Positions 1 through 11,507 of a DNA stretch of 64,000 nt are shown one piece after another. The notes under the pieces were generated by a model, which made no database searches, was not told the DNA's origin, and saw nothing but the letters and a program-made list of their open reading frames with translations. The stretch is taken from contig NC_092016.1 of assembly GCF_042242105.1 (NCBI RefSeq), positions 14,336,501 to 14,400,500 on the forward strand, read 5' to 3'. Source of the stretch: Pempheris klunzingeri. Its lineage: Eukaryota; Chordata; Actinopteri; Acropomatiformes; Pempheridae. The stretch's first letter is position 1. The number at the start of each line of letters is the position of its first letter. A program made the position numbers and the translations under genes.

Positions 1-1097
1 AGCAGCAAAGAACCTGCGCTTGCTCATTAAAACCTCAGGCGATCAAAACACACACATGTGGTGTAAGCTTACCTAAGCCAGAGAGGTTCCTGAGCCATTA
101 ATTAGACATTTGTTATTGTTGTATTTTGATATGGATTTGTGGATACTTATGGATAGAGTTCTTCTGATGTAATTTCAGCTTAAAAGGTTTTTGCAACATT
201 TTAAGTTAATGTTTTTGTCCGTCATGATTTAACATCTTGGGGCCATTGAAATAAGTATTTTCATTCTGTTGGCTGCAATGTCTTGTAGATCCCTAATAAA
301 AACCAGAAGGTAGATATGCTTTAGACGCTGCACTTGCATCCACTAAACTCAAACACAGAATCTTACATAGAGTATGTTACTAATCTGCAGCACTGAGGTG
401 TGACAGACAGGAGCTATCAGCACAGACTAGGTGTGAGTGTTTGTGTGTATGCGGGTTTTCTGCCTCACTACTGCATTTCCACACTTTTGTCATTTGAGGT
501 TGGCAAAGAGCAGGTTCACTCAGTGGGATAAGAGTTTGTTAGACCTCCCTCATCAGTGTATTATCTGCCCCCCGCTCTCCCTCCTCCCCTGGCCTACATT
601 TCCTCTGGTGTTAACCAGATAGTGCTGCGAGATGAATGACTGCATTAATTGTCTTTGATAGCTCAGGGATCTGCCTCGTTCACAGGAGGGAACAGTGTGT
701 GCTGGGCAGGGTCATTTTGTACAACTGCGTAAGTTGTCTGTGCCTGTGTGTAAATGTGCTTGCATACACATTTACTGAAACAACAAAAAACTGCTAAGTT
801 TGGACCACGCTTGATGGGCGATTTGTCCCTGTGCTCACGCTGTCTCCTGCTCTAAATGAAGCTTATAATGGAACATGGCAGCAGGCTCTTAACCCCACTT
901 TGTCAGATATACACATGGCTGCGTCTGGTCCCGTGCTCTCCCCTCTCTTCAGAGGTGAGCCCCCTGTTAGGCAACCACAACTCTACCATGGGCTCTCAGA
1001 TTCCTGCAGCTGTCAGGGAAGACCCATAGGACTCTGGTCTGTTTCCTCAGCACACTGAAGAGACACTCCACTCTGTATTTCTCATTCTTTTGCTGTG

Positions 1098-1104
<7 letters not shown>

Positions 1105-1138
<34 letters not shown>
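1105..1138. repeat. (CA)n microsatellite
   Basis: About 34 bp of pure CA in igf1r intron 2. Confidence 0.95.
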
Positions 1139-1139
<1 letters not shown>

Positions 1140-4100
1140 TTTCCTCTCTGTCTTCTTCTCTCTATGGGGGGTAGGGCTGGGAAGTGGTCACAGTGTGTCA
1201 AAGCAGCCACAGGTGTCCAACCATGATACATGGCCTCACCCACACATCTGGGAGATCGTACGATTCTCTGTCGCCCAAAACATCAGCATGCAGACTGTGT
1301 AGGAGAGCCTGCAAGTGTTGTTGTGCAGCAGTGCTGTATCATTATGGCACCTTTCTCCAGAGGGTACCTCTAATCCAATTACAGATTTAAACAAGGGAAA
1401 TGGTTCCAAGGCATCCATCCCACTTATCCTCGGATCACAAGGAGAATAGAAAAGCTTCTTGTCAACCCTGCAGGGACTTCAAAGGGTTCCGCAGTCTAAA
1501 CATTTGTAGAAATTTGTGGAATTCAACATATTTAATTGCAGCTGACCTGTAAGTATACCTAAATTCTTGCCCATTAATCAAATCCTGTGATGAAACAGAC
1601 ACAACACTCCAAACCTGGAGTGTGGGCCATGCGAGAGACAGAGAAATCTGTCTATTAATTCTTATTTACACTGGAAGAAATAGCGGAAAGGCAGGCGACC
1701 TGGCACTGACTGCAAAAGACAGTAAGTAGACTAGTAGTAGACGCAGTAGTGGCATGATATCCAAAGAACATGATCGTATATCTCTGGGGTTAGGGAAGAA
1801 TGCAGGTGACCAAGCCAAGAGCAACAACAGCCGTACAGCTGGACTATTCCCACTGCACGACTTCATATAGAAACCATCAGCAGCCCATAGAGCTGGAAGC
1901 CAAGGCCACACACACTACACCTGATGTGCTGAAATGGAATCAGTCCAAACTTGGGGCAATGTGATGTCAGCAGCCAATAAGAGAAAAAACAACATTTCAT
2001 ATACAGGAAAAGCAACACGACTGAACAGCGTGCCCATACATATTGTGCAGTGTGTACAACCGAACATGGCCTTTTACATTACAGTGCAGTAATACTGCCT
2101 AAGTAGACAAAAATAATAGATCCGTCGTCACTGGCTAATCACGGTTAAGAGGAATAAGAAGGAGTGGAATTTTCTAATAATACCTTGATTTGTTGGGGTC
2201 TTAAAGGCCAAACACAGCATTCTGGAGAAGCTGAACAGAACGCGAGTGACGTGTCAGCGGATCACTTACCGTCATGCATTCTTAATGTGAGCTGTGTCCC
2301 TCTTGATTGCCTTAGGTAACCTCACAAAGGCATGCTGAAAAATACGGGGTTAAAGTTGAATCGAGTCTCTAAATGAGGATTAAGGGGTGGTGCTAGACCT
2401 GAACAAAAGCTGTTTTACCTCTTACTGGTCTGGTGCATGGTGCTAAATGCCAAACATCAGCTGTTACAAAGCCTCACAAAGCTCTGGTATATACAAAGAA
2501 CACTAAAGCTCAAGAAGGCTCTAAGCACTGAAGGAGTCATCCATGTTTTCCAATTCATGGTATACTGGAGAAAAATGACACAAAGAAAAAGTAATGAGTC
2601 ACCCAGTATGCATGCTGGCTTACATTGTTTAACAAAACAGATACGATGAATGGAGGTTACAGGGAAAACAGGGCAGACACAGGCCTGAACAAGCTGAGCG
2701 GTAGTAGATTGAGAAACAAAGTTTTTAGAGGACAGGGGTTACGTCCTCTTTCTGTCTGTGACATTACATAAAGGCACCGGTGTTATCATTTTGTAACAGT
2801 GGAAATGAACTGTACTGACAGCAAAGACAGTAGTCTTTTATGTAATCCCTGTCCAGACCGAGGCATTTTTTTATCCTGGGTAAGCAGGCCAACAGTGCCC
2901 ACAGGCTGAGAGGAGGTCTTCCAGCTCAGCAGCTGTTCGGGTGAAGATCAGCAGAAGAATTAAGGAGGAGGAAGAGGCCAGGAAGGAGGAGGACAAATGG
3001 GGAAGAAAGTGTATGGGATAAGGGAGTTGGGTGAGAACATGGGGAGGAGAGTTGGTGATGGAGTGTCGACAGCTTTCAACATAGAGTTGGTCTAGAGTTT
3101 ATCAGACAAAGCAAGTGATGAGGAAACAATAGGCATTCTTCCAATTCTCCCTGTGAGGGTCAGACAGTGAAAAGACCAACCCCCCACATGCTGTGCCCTA
3201 CAAAAGCATTTACAGCAAAGCACTGTCTGTGTGTTACACAAGCTTTAACTAAGGCGTGTACCGGGCATTACGAACAACAGACAATTTCATGAGGCAGACA
3301 TGACATCACCAAGGGAATAATACCAACACTGTGACAATATGTTAAGACGCAGTAAGCCTGAGTCAATACCAATTGGCTCGTTTAACACAATCTGCACACT
3401 AACTGACTTCTATGGCGTCCCCCATTCCACATTACAATTGTATCTCCTCTCCTTATCTCTCTCATAGACAGAGGAATCTTCAGTATGCAAAAAGAATGCC
3501 AGCAGGGAGACCAGCCACAAGACTGAATTTAAGTAACCCTGGCTGAGGGGGTACAATGTTACAGGGCAGAAAATTACAGATATGATGAAGCTCAACTGTT
3601 CTATGGGCTATGAAGTGGGCGATCAGAGGAACCTCAGCAGGTAACAGATTGCAGGTTATCTGAAGCCATTAGTGACCAGTCAAGACTGAATATTTCTCTG
3701 GGCAGAAGGAAAGTAACCCCATGAAATCAAGGGAGAGGCTTTTCTTTTCAACAACATTCACATGTTCTTGTTTATTCTTGGACGAGACATTTTCTTCCAT
3801 GGATTTAATGGAGCGGCACACTTTAGAAAACTCAATTAGCAGATTTATGGTCCTTCAGCCAGGCACACATACGGCAAGAGAAGAGAGAAGAGCAGTAAAC
3901 AGCAAGTAAAGGCTGCCCAGATGAGCAATGAAAAACACTGGATCTAATAACACTGGGGCCACAGGCCTATTACCTCTAAGGGATCAATTCAGAAGGGATA
4001 GCAGCAATGATAACCGATACTCAGATTAAATAAAACACTACCGCGCCAATATTTTGACACAGAATGTAATTACTGACTCGATGTAACCCCAATTCCAATG

Positions 4101-4878
4101 TCAATTCAGAAAACAATGAGGAGCTATCTTGGCTTTAGAGTTAATCTCAATAGTCCCATGTCAGATGCTGAGTGTCCAATCTTAACGACAAGTGCACTCT
4201 AGAATTGCTACATTGCCTAATAGAGTCTGTGATTTAACTGACTTAGATAAACTAAACTAACAGACCATAAATGGCCATTTGTAAGAGGCCATTGGCACAA
4301 AAAGGCTAATTCATTTCTGCTGAGTAGCACTGCTTAGTTAGAGCAATGACAATGGGCACTGATGAAGGTATGATGCCACACTTGAGCTAAGTTGGGATCT
4401 TCAGAGTTCAAAGTCATGGGAGGGGAGTTTGGGGATGGAGAGATGGGTGTGGGAGAAAACTGAGCGCTAGAGAAACATGAAACAATAAGGCACACATGTT
4501 TCTGTTGTCTAAGATCAGAGATGCCTTGCTATATGACAACAGCAGCCTCTGCATTGTAATTCCAATCAGAAAGCCTTTACTCTCTGAGGATGCCCACGAC
4601 AGACCTAAGATGGGGAAGGATGCCAAGCAATTAACTGGAAAACTCACTGGTTCAACAGTCACGGTCTGGAAGCATTTTAATAAGCTGGAAACTATTTCCA
4701 AAATGGTTGACGGTTCCGATGCCGACAAGAGACAAAGGCTTGCATTGTAAAGGCAGAGCGTGTATTTTTCTTCGCTGATCAAGTTTACTGCCAAGAGGCA
4801 GGGAACAGGCGACAGACCCAAAAGCAGTCCCCGTTGTTTCTTTAGACCCCACCCCCCCACACCCCCTACTCCACCTCC

Positions 4879-4880
<2 letters not shown>

Positions 4881-4925
<45 letters not shown>
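4881..4925. repeat. (CA)n microsatellite
   Basis: About 45 bp, preceded by a C-rich stretch (ccccccacaccccctactcc). It creates spurious long open frames on both strands. Confidence 0.95.
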
Positions 4926-4926
<1 letters not shown>

Positions 4927-5303
4927 CCCTCTCCACCACAAAGGCAGACATGCGAGACCTCCTCCATTGAGCTATGTCAGAAAAATGCCACGCTGCAGAC
5001 CATCCCCACAGAGGCCTGTTGCCAATATCCTGAATCAATCTACAAAATGATAACCCTAATTTGGGCCATTCAGAGGGTAAGTATTTACATGAGAAGTCAG
5101 TAAAACCACCAGAGATTCCTGGAATGGGTGTGTCGGTTAGTTGACAGAAAAATGAAAGGAGAGCGAAAGAAATAATGTCACAGACAAACACACTTCCCAG
5201 CACAATGCGTCTGTCGCAATTACAGACACACGACAAAGACAGAGATGCTTTTCATTGGCGTCACCCTCACACAACAGTCCTATTCCACAATTCAGTCTGT
5301 CAA

Positions 5304-5352
<49 letters not shown>

Positions 5353-5368
5353 TACACACACACACATA
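5304..5368. repeat. Compound (CA)n(TA)n(CA)n microsatellite
   Basis: CA, then about 12 TA units, then CA again. The TA core is self-complementary. Confidence 0.95.
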
Positions 5369-6517
5369 TGGACAGATTTTCACAATTTTCTGGCTGGTTA
5401 TTGGACTTTTTATAGTTGCATTTTAGTTCCTTCCCAACTCAAGGTTTCAGCAGCCTAGGCTGGTGGTGATTAGTTGGGGGGAAGCTTTGCCATTTGGCCT
5501 GGTCATAGATCAGAGCTGTGGGGGTATTTCTGGGACCATGGGGGTGACAGACTTGTTTGATCTTGACTTTGTCTTATATAGATGTCAGTGTGGATGTGAC
5601 CTCACTGCTGGGTGGGGATATGTAAACCTCCGCCTTTCTCTTTTAGTCTCAATCCTTTTTCACTCTTGACTTTTTCCCTCTCCTTCTCTTCCTCCAGTAG
5701 CCGGCCACTCTAGCAGGACATGACCCGCCCAGCTCATACTCACTCCATAAATCAGGAGCTGCGTCTCCGTCGTTGCACTTAAAGAGTCTGCGGCACTGCC
5801 TTTCTTTGCTGTGCCCCGAGAGGCCGCTTCCTCCCACTTCACTGAAGCCAAGAGTTTAAACACATGCTTGTGTGCAGCATTTTCTGACACCCGCAGGCAC
5901 AAAGTGACGTGCTGAATGCAGAGGTGTCTGTCTCCATGGCAGCACCATAGAGCACGTTGGACAAAACACGTACTTACATGCTAGGAAATAGCAACCCCCT
6001 TTGATATTTATACACTAATCTAGCTGATGAGTGTTAAGATTTGACAAGTTTAGAAAGAGCTTGAGACTGTGTTAAGTGTTGCGTTAACAGAGTGTGTTGA
6101 TTCTCAACAAAATACACACAAAAAAAAAAAAAATCGCACATTTGAGAGCTTTGGTTAAACACAAATTCCAAGTGCTTATTAATCCTTAAACTCAAGCAGT
6201 AGTGGAGGCAGTAACTAGAAAAGGTCACAATCTCAAAAGCATCCCTGGTGGTCTGAAATATTTCCTTTACTTAGGCCATCATGCCTGTGTAATTACGCCA
6301 GCCACTTTAGGCTTTTGCTTAATTAAAACACTGGCCAGTGTACCAGAAGGTGTAAAAACTTCAAGAGCATTCCAGGTTTGTGGCTCTATACAGTACCCAG
6401 CCCCTCACCAGGCCATAGGGGGCAGCTGGGTAGTTTTTATGACCAGGAGGCCTCCAGAGGCACAGAAGGCTAATAAAGCCACGGCTGCTGAGAGTAGGCC
6501 AGAATCCAGCATATCTA

Positions 6518-6624
6518 CAGTGGGGCAAAAAAGTATTTAGTCAGCCACCAATTGTGCAAGTTCTCCCACTTAAAAAGATGAGAGAGGCCTGTAATTTTCA
6601 TCATAGGTATACCTCAACTATGAG
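6518..6624 (+). repeat. Left terminal inverted repeat of the Tc1 element
   Basis: 107 bp, pairing with 7633-7739. By eye, the only difference is TATACC here against TACACC in the right copy. Confidence 0.95.
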
Positions 6625-6881
6625 AGACAGAATGGGGGGAAAGAATCCAGGAAATCACATTGTAGGATCTTTAATGAATTAATTGGTAAATTCCTTGGTA
6701 AAATAAGTATTTGGTCACCTACAAACAAGCAAGATTTCTGGCTCTCACAGACCTGTAAGTTCTTCTTTGAGAGGCTCCTCTGTCCTCCATTCGTTACCTG
6801 TATTAATGGCACCTGTTTGAACTCGTTATCAGTATAAAAGACACCTGTCCACACTTAAACAGTCACACTCCAAACTCCACT

Positions 6882-7643
6882 ATGGCCAAGACCAAAGAGC
6901 TGTCAAAGGACACCAGAAACAAAATTGTAGACCTGCACCAGGCTGGGAAGACTGAATCTGCAATAGGTAAGCAGCTTGGTGTGAAGAAATCAACTGTGGG
7001 AGCAATTATTAGAAAATGGAAGACATACAAGACCACTGATAATCTCCCTCGATCTGGGGCTCCACGCAAGATCTCACCCCGTGGGGTCAAAATGATCACA
7101 AGAACGGTGAGCAAAAATCCCAGAACCACATGGGGGGACCTAGTGAATGACCTGCAGAGAGCTGGGACCAAAGTAACAAAGGCTACCATCAGTAACACGC
7201 TACGCCGCCAGGGACTCAAATCCTGCAGTGCCAGACGTGTCCTCCTGCTTAAGCCAGTACATGTCCAGGCCCATCTGAAGTTTGCTAGAGAGCATTTGGA
7301 TGATCCAGAAGAGGATTGGGAGAATGTCATATGGTCAGATTAAACCAAAATAGAACTTTTAGGTAAAAACTCAACTTGTCGTGTTTGGAGGATAAAGAAT
7401 GCTGAGTTGCATCCAAAGAACACCATACCTACTGTGAAGCATGGGGGTGGAAACATCATGCTTTGGGGCTGTTTATCTGCAAAGGGACCAGGACGACTGA
7501 TCCGTGTAAAGGAAAGAATGAATGGGGCCATGTATCGTGAGATTTTGAGTGAAAACCTCCTTCCATCAGCAAGGGCATTGAAGATGAAACGTGGCTGGGT
7601 CTTTCAGCATGACAATGATCCCAAATACACCGCTCATAGTTGA
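6882..7643 (+). pseudogene. Tc1-type transposase, broken
   Basis: Starts [20 protein letters not shown], the paired-like DNA-binding domain, continues through [10 protein letters not shown] and reaches NVIWSD. There a TAA (7341-7343) stands where the family has the Glu codon after the first catalytic Asp. The same frame resumes ([20 protein letters not shown]) to [11 protein letters not shown], which includes the second catalytic Asp. It ends in a TGA inside the inverted repeat. The third acidic residue and the C-terminal third are deleted, so no active enzyme can be made. Confidence 0.95.
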
Positions 7644-7739
7644 GGTGTACCTATGATGAAAATTACAGGCCTCTCTCATCTTTTTAAGTGGGAGAACTTG
7701 CACAATTGGTGGCTGACTAAATACTTTTTTGCCCCACTG
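7633..7739 (-). repeat. Right terminal inverted repeat of the Tc1 element
   Basis: Partner of 6518-6624. Its inner edge marks the internal deletion breakpoint, since the transposase frame enters it at the last codons. Confidence 0.95.
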
Positions 7740-10700
7740 TAACTGTTCCTCTATGTACTATATCATGTCACTGGTGCCAACCAAGTGGCTCACAATCTGT
7801 CTCATCTGCACTGCCCGTACACCCTGGACTGTCTTTAAATACATGCAGAGGAGTCCTGCCTCTGACATCACACGAACTTACCAGCCAGAGTTCGCATTTT
7901 CGGCCGTAATCCATAATGATCCAAAGAAGTGTTCCCATTGAACCCACCGCTCTCATCACTGTACTTCAAGATGAGTTATGGATTCTCCAGTGCTAATGCC
8001 GCAATTCACAGACCTTTCCACACCTCAGTGATAAAATGAAGTCTGTCTCACGCTCTCTTCACTCCCTACACTCTCTCTCCCTATTGCTCTCATGCACATA
8101 CAAAGTCGTAGTGTGTCAGAGAAGCAGGCTACGGCCAGTTAAGGGTCAGTTGAACGAGTAAACCTGGCAGTATGCTCCAAATGAGTGCAAATTTGGCGTG
8201 TTGTCATAGACAAAATGGTGGAATTGAGACCAAAAAGAGACATTTGGCCTCAGTCACTACAGTGTAAACAGGATGTCAGAGCTGTCAAGGTTTTTGCAGG
8301 CCCATAGCGTACCTAAAACTAGTCAGCGCCATGTGAGTGGCTTAAGGCCGTGCATTTTCACTTCATAACTATGTTAGTTATGTTATTTTATGTTACCTTT
8401 ATATTACTTGATTTTTCAAGTATTTGTGTACCCCAGTTTGCTATCTGACTTCACTTGAGCTACAAAGGGAGCTTGTTGTGATGTGATGCTTTGGGCAGGC
8501 GAGGCCACTCTGTGCCCACCACACACACAGGGTAATATCAGGCTTGTGGATGTCGTCCATTTTCTGTTCTCAGAAAGCCTCAGGCCAAGGCCCCTTTCCA
8601 CTCAACTGTCCATAGATCACCTTCCGTCAACTTTCACCATGCTTAAAACTTAACGATGATACATATCCAAAACTCTCAAAGACCATTATGTAGAAAGGTC
8701 AGTTACGTTTACATTCAAGAGATTTCACTGTCCCAGAGAAAACCCTTGTTTAAGCACGGACCATAATTGAGAGAGACGGTAAAGAGAGCAGCACAAGAGA
8801 GAGCGTAAAGAGGGTAACACAATGAGGGAATACGCACTTAACAAAAAATAATGAAACTGGTGAAAGTGGGGGGTATGATTCATTTTGAAAGTAATGATAA
8901 CCATTTGTGTGGCACAATACAGATGGTCTTTGGGCTTGGACCACTGGCTTCCTGGCAAGCTAATCACACTCCTTAATGACCCTGATGTAAACAAAATTAG
9001 CCACCCATTTGAAAAATGCCATGGAGCAGAAGAAAGGGAAGAAATCCCTTACGTGTATAAATTTGTGCCTGAGGAAACTGTATTTTGCAGTGTGGATTAA
9101 TGACTCGCATACGCAGAGCAAAAATATTAGCGCCCCAATGCTACAGTTCCTTAAACAAAAGCTACTTTGTGTCTGAGCACGCTACAAGCATACAGACACA
9201 TACATACAGAACATAGAGTATATGCCATACACATACCTAGAGGCAGTGAGTCATTTTTAGAATGACGCACATGTAGAGATGGGTTCAAAATACATAACAG
9301 TTTGAACACATAAACTGAATTTATTGGGTTAATCTCAGACCCTTAAAAAAGGCCCATGCCATCATGCTGAAAACTGGCCTTTTGTGTTTGAGCTCTCAAA
9401 CAGAGTTATGACCTCCAATCCGATTTGGATAAAGCTTTATAAACACAAAGATGTTAAAACCATGTCTGGAATGTAAATGTTTCAAAACAACCATTCAGAT
9501 TGAAATTCAGCTATTGTATTATTCTTGGACAAGAAATGATATTGCCGCATTAAAACGGAAACAAAGAAGAAAAAATAGCCTACACCATGTACCGTAAATA
9601 AAACATACGGCTCAAAGAAACATGAGGAACAAAACAGAAGGAACAAAATAGTTCACAGAAAACAGAAAAAGGCTTCCACCAATGCAGTATTTGGACATAT
9701 GAAAAGTGATGTGGCTTTCTCTTTACATGAGGCTGTTTTCATGTACCGAGAGAAGGATTTAAATTGGACCATGCATCTTTTTTTGGTTTCTGACTCCCTG
9801 CTTACAAAATAAGGCATCATTCCTGGCCACTGAAAACCGATATTTTTGATGTGTGTCCATACCATAGCTACAAGCATAAACAGCAGATAAACAAAATGTT
9901 TGTGGTCCCACCATTACCGGCTGGGAAAACAACAGAGAAAGTCAAAACAGGATGAAGTTCTAGGGATTTTCCTGAATAAGAGCATCAGTGTCATTACCCC
10001 ACACACAGGCAGAGGAGGGGAGAGGGAAAGGAAAGGGTTGGAAGATAATACCATATATTATGCTGAGAGGTAAGTGGAATGCAAAAACAAGCTTTTTACA
10101 AGCAACTACATGTCTGGTCTGGAAAAGTGCTAACAACACTACATATAGGACAGAGCGGTGTCTCTCTGCTGGGAAGGGATGAGACACGGACCACAACACA
10201 GCAAATACACAAGTGTTGACTCACATATTTTTAACCATATCATGGTGGGATGATGGATTTTGACGTACTCGTCACAAGAAAGTCACGACATTTTCAAACC
10301 ACATCGTAGGTGTAACGGGACAAAAGCTAAAGCGAGCAGACAACCGGAACGTGGGGTCCAGCAAGCAGAAGCTACGCTGAGCAAATGAGCGAGTCATAAA
10401 ATATGAATGAGAATTTATATCCAAGCTTTGGGCTAGTGTCATGTTTTCAGACAGCCACAGAGAGAGAGGCGATTCCTGACACACACTCAAGTGCAAACAA
10501 GCCCCGCAAGCCTTGTCTCTGTAATTGATGCACTAATGGGAGTGGGTGGTGGGGGGCGGCGTTGGACTGAAGGGGGATGAGTCCAGACTGGGACTTCAAA
10601 GGCCTGCTGGACGCTTATCAACAAATGCGCTCTCATCAGACACAAGAGGATGGAACAGATGAAAGGCGCGCTAATGCACCTCCACCTCCACCCCCGTCAA

Positions 10701-10909
10701 GCAGGCATTCTGCTCCATCAGCAGCAGACCTAAGGAGCCAGGCTACCATAGGAGGATGCATGGTATCGAAATGCACACACAGACAAAAAAAAACACACAG
10801 ACAGGCAGATGGAGGTCAATGAGTTCTTCAAGCCAGTTAGCGAGCTCATCATTGAATAGTAGTTCCCCCACCAGGGAAAGTCACACACACACATCCAGAG
10901 GGCTTGAAT

Positions 10910-11507
10910 TAGGGCTGAGCAATTATTCAGTATTATCATTTATCATCCTTAATTACAACTATGTTATGATGATATGATTAAGTCATATTATGGTTGCAAA
11001 CCATTCTACTGTTCAAATGAATGAGTCCAGGAAAACTGCAGTTAAATGGCCTTGTTTCACCCAAATTACAAAACAAAAAAAAACACCAACCCAAAACTGA
11101 CTTACTGGCTTTTTCTGGCCGATGAACCGACCATGTTATATGGTTGAAAGCCCCATGAAAAACAACTGGATATTGAGCTGTCAAACTCCTCTTTCAAAAG
11201 ACAAGAATGAATCATGCCAGCTGAGCTAACGCCATTTGAAGACTTTGTGATACAGTTGAAAGGTCTGAAAAAAAAAAAAAAACAGTAAATGGTCAAGATT
11301 TAAAAAACATATCTTCTTGCCTACTTGCCTGTCTTGTCTACTTAGCCATGTAATTATTGGTTTGATGAAAAAATAAAATAAAAAAAACTTCACATCATCA
11401 CTTTATATGATACTTTTAAATACATTTGCTATATTGTGATATACACAAATATCAGAAAGCTCATTTTAACATCATAATGTTGATTTTAACCACATCGCAC
11501 AGGTCTA
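10910..11507. mobile_element. MITE with TAGGGCTG-type ends in igf1r intron 2
   Basis: About 600 bp. The left end reads TAGGGCTGAGCAATTATT. The right end, as reverse complement, reads TAGACCTGTGCGATGTGG. The AT-rich interior has 'atattgtgatata' stretches. This matches the widespread fish element class beginning 'tagggctgggcgatat'. Flanking 8-mers (gcttgaat and gactaaat) agree at 5 of 8 positions, consistent with an old hAT-type target duplication. Confidence 0.6.

Larger units (their letters stand above)
6518..7739 (+). mobile_element. Tc1/mariner-family transposon, internally deleted, in igf1r intron 2
   Basis: 1222 bp flanked by TA on both sides (6516-6517 and 7740-7741). The terminal inverted repeats are 107 bp (6518-6624 and 7633-7739) and differ at one base by eye. 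They start CAGTGGGGCAAAAAAGTATT. The transposase frame runs from 6882. The right end of the transposase and the inner right region are missing, which brings the gene directly against the right inverted repeat. Non-autonomous; it could be moved only by a transposase supplied in trans. Confidence 0.97.

Noticed and set aside
4414..5236. Open frames of 175 and 194 residues around 4.4-5.2 kb
   Set aside because: They run through the CA repeat at 4881 and are kept open by it. The rest matches no family, and the region is inside igf1r intron 2.
6863..7330. 155-residue minus-strand open frame in the Tc1 element
   Set aside because: It is the antisense shadow of the transposase; the plus strand has the recognisable DNA-binding and catalytic segments.
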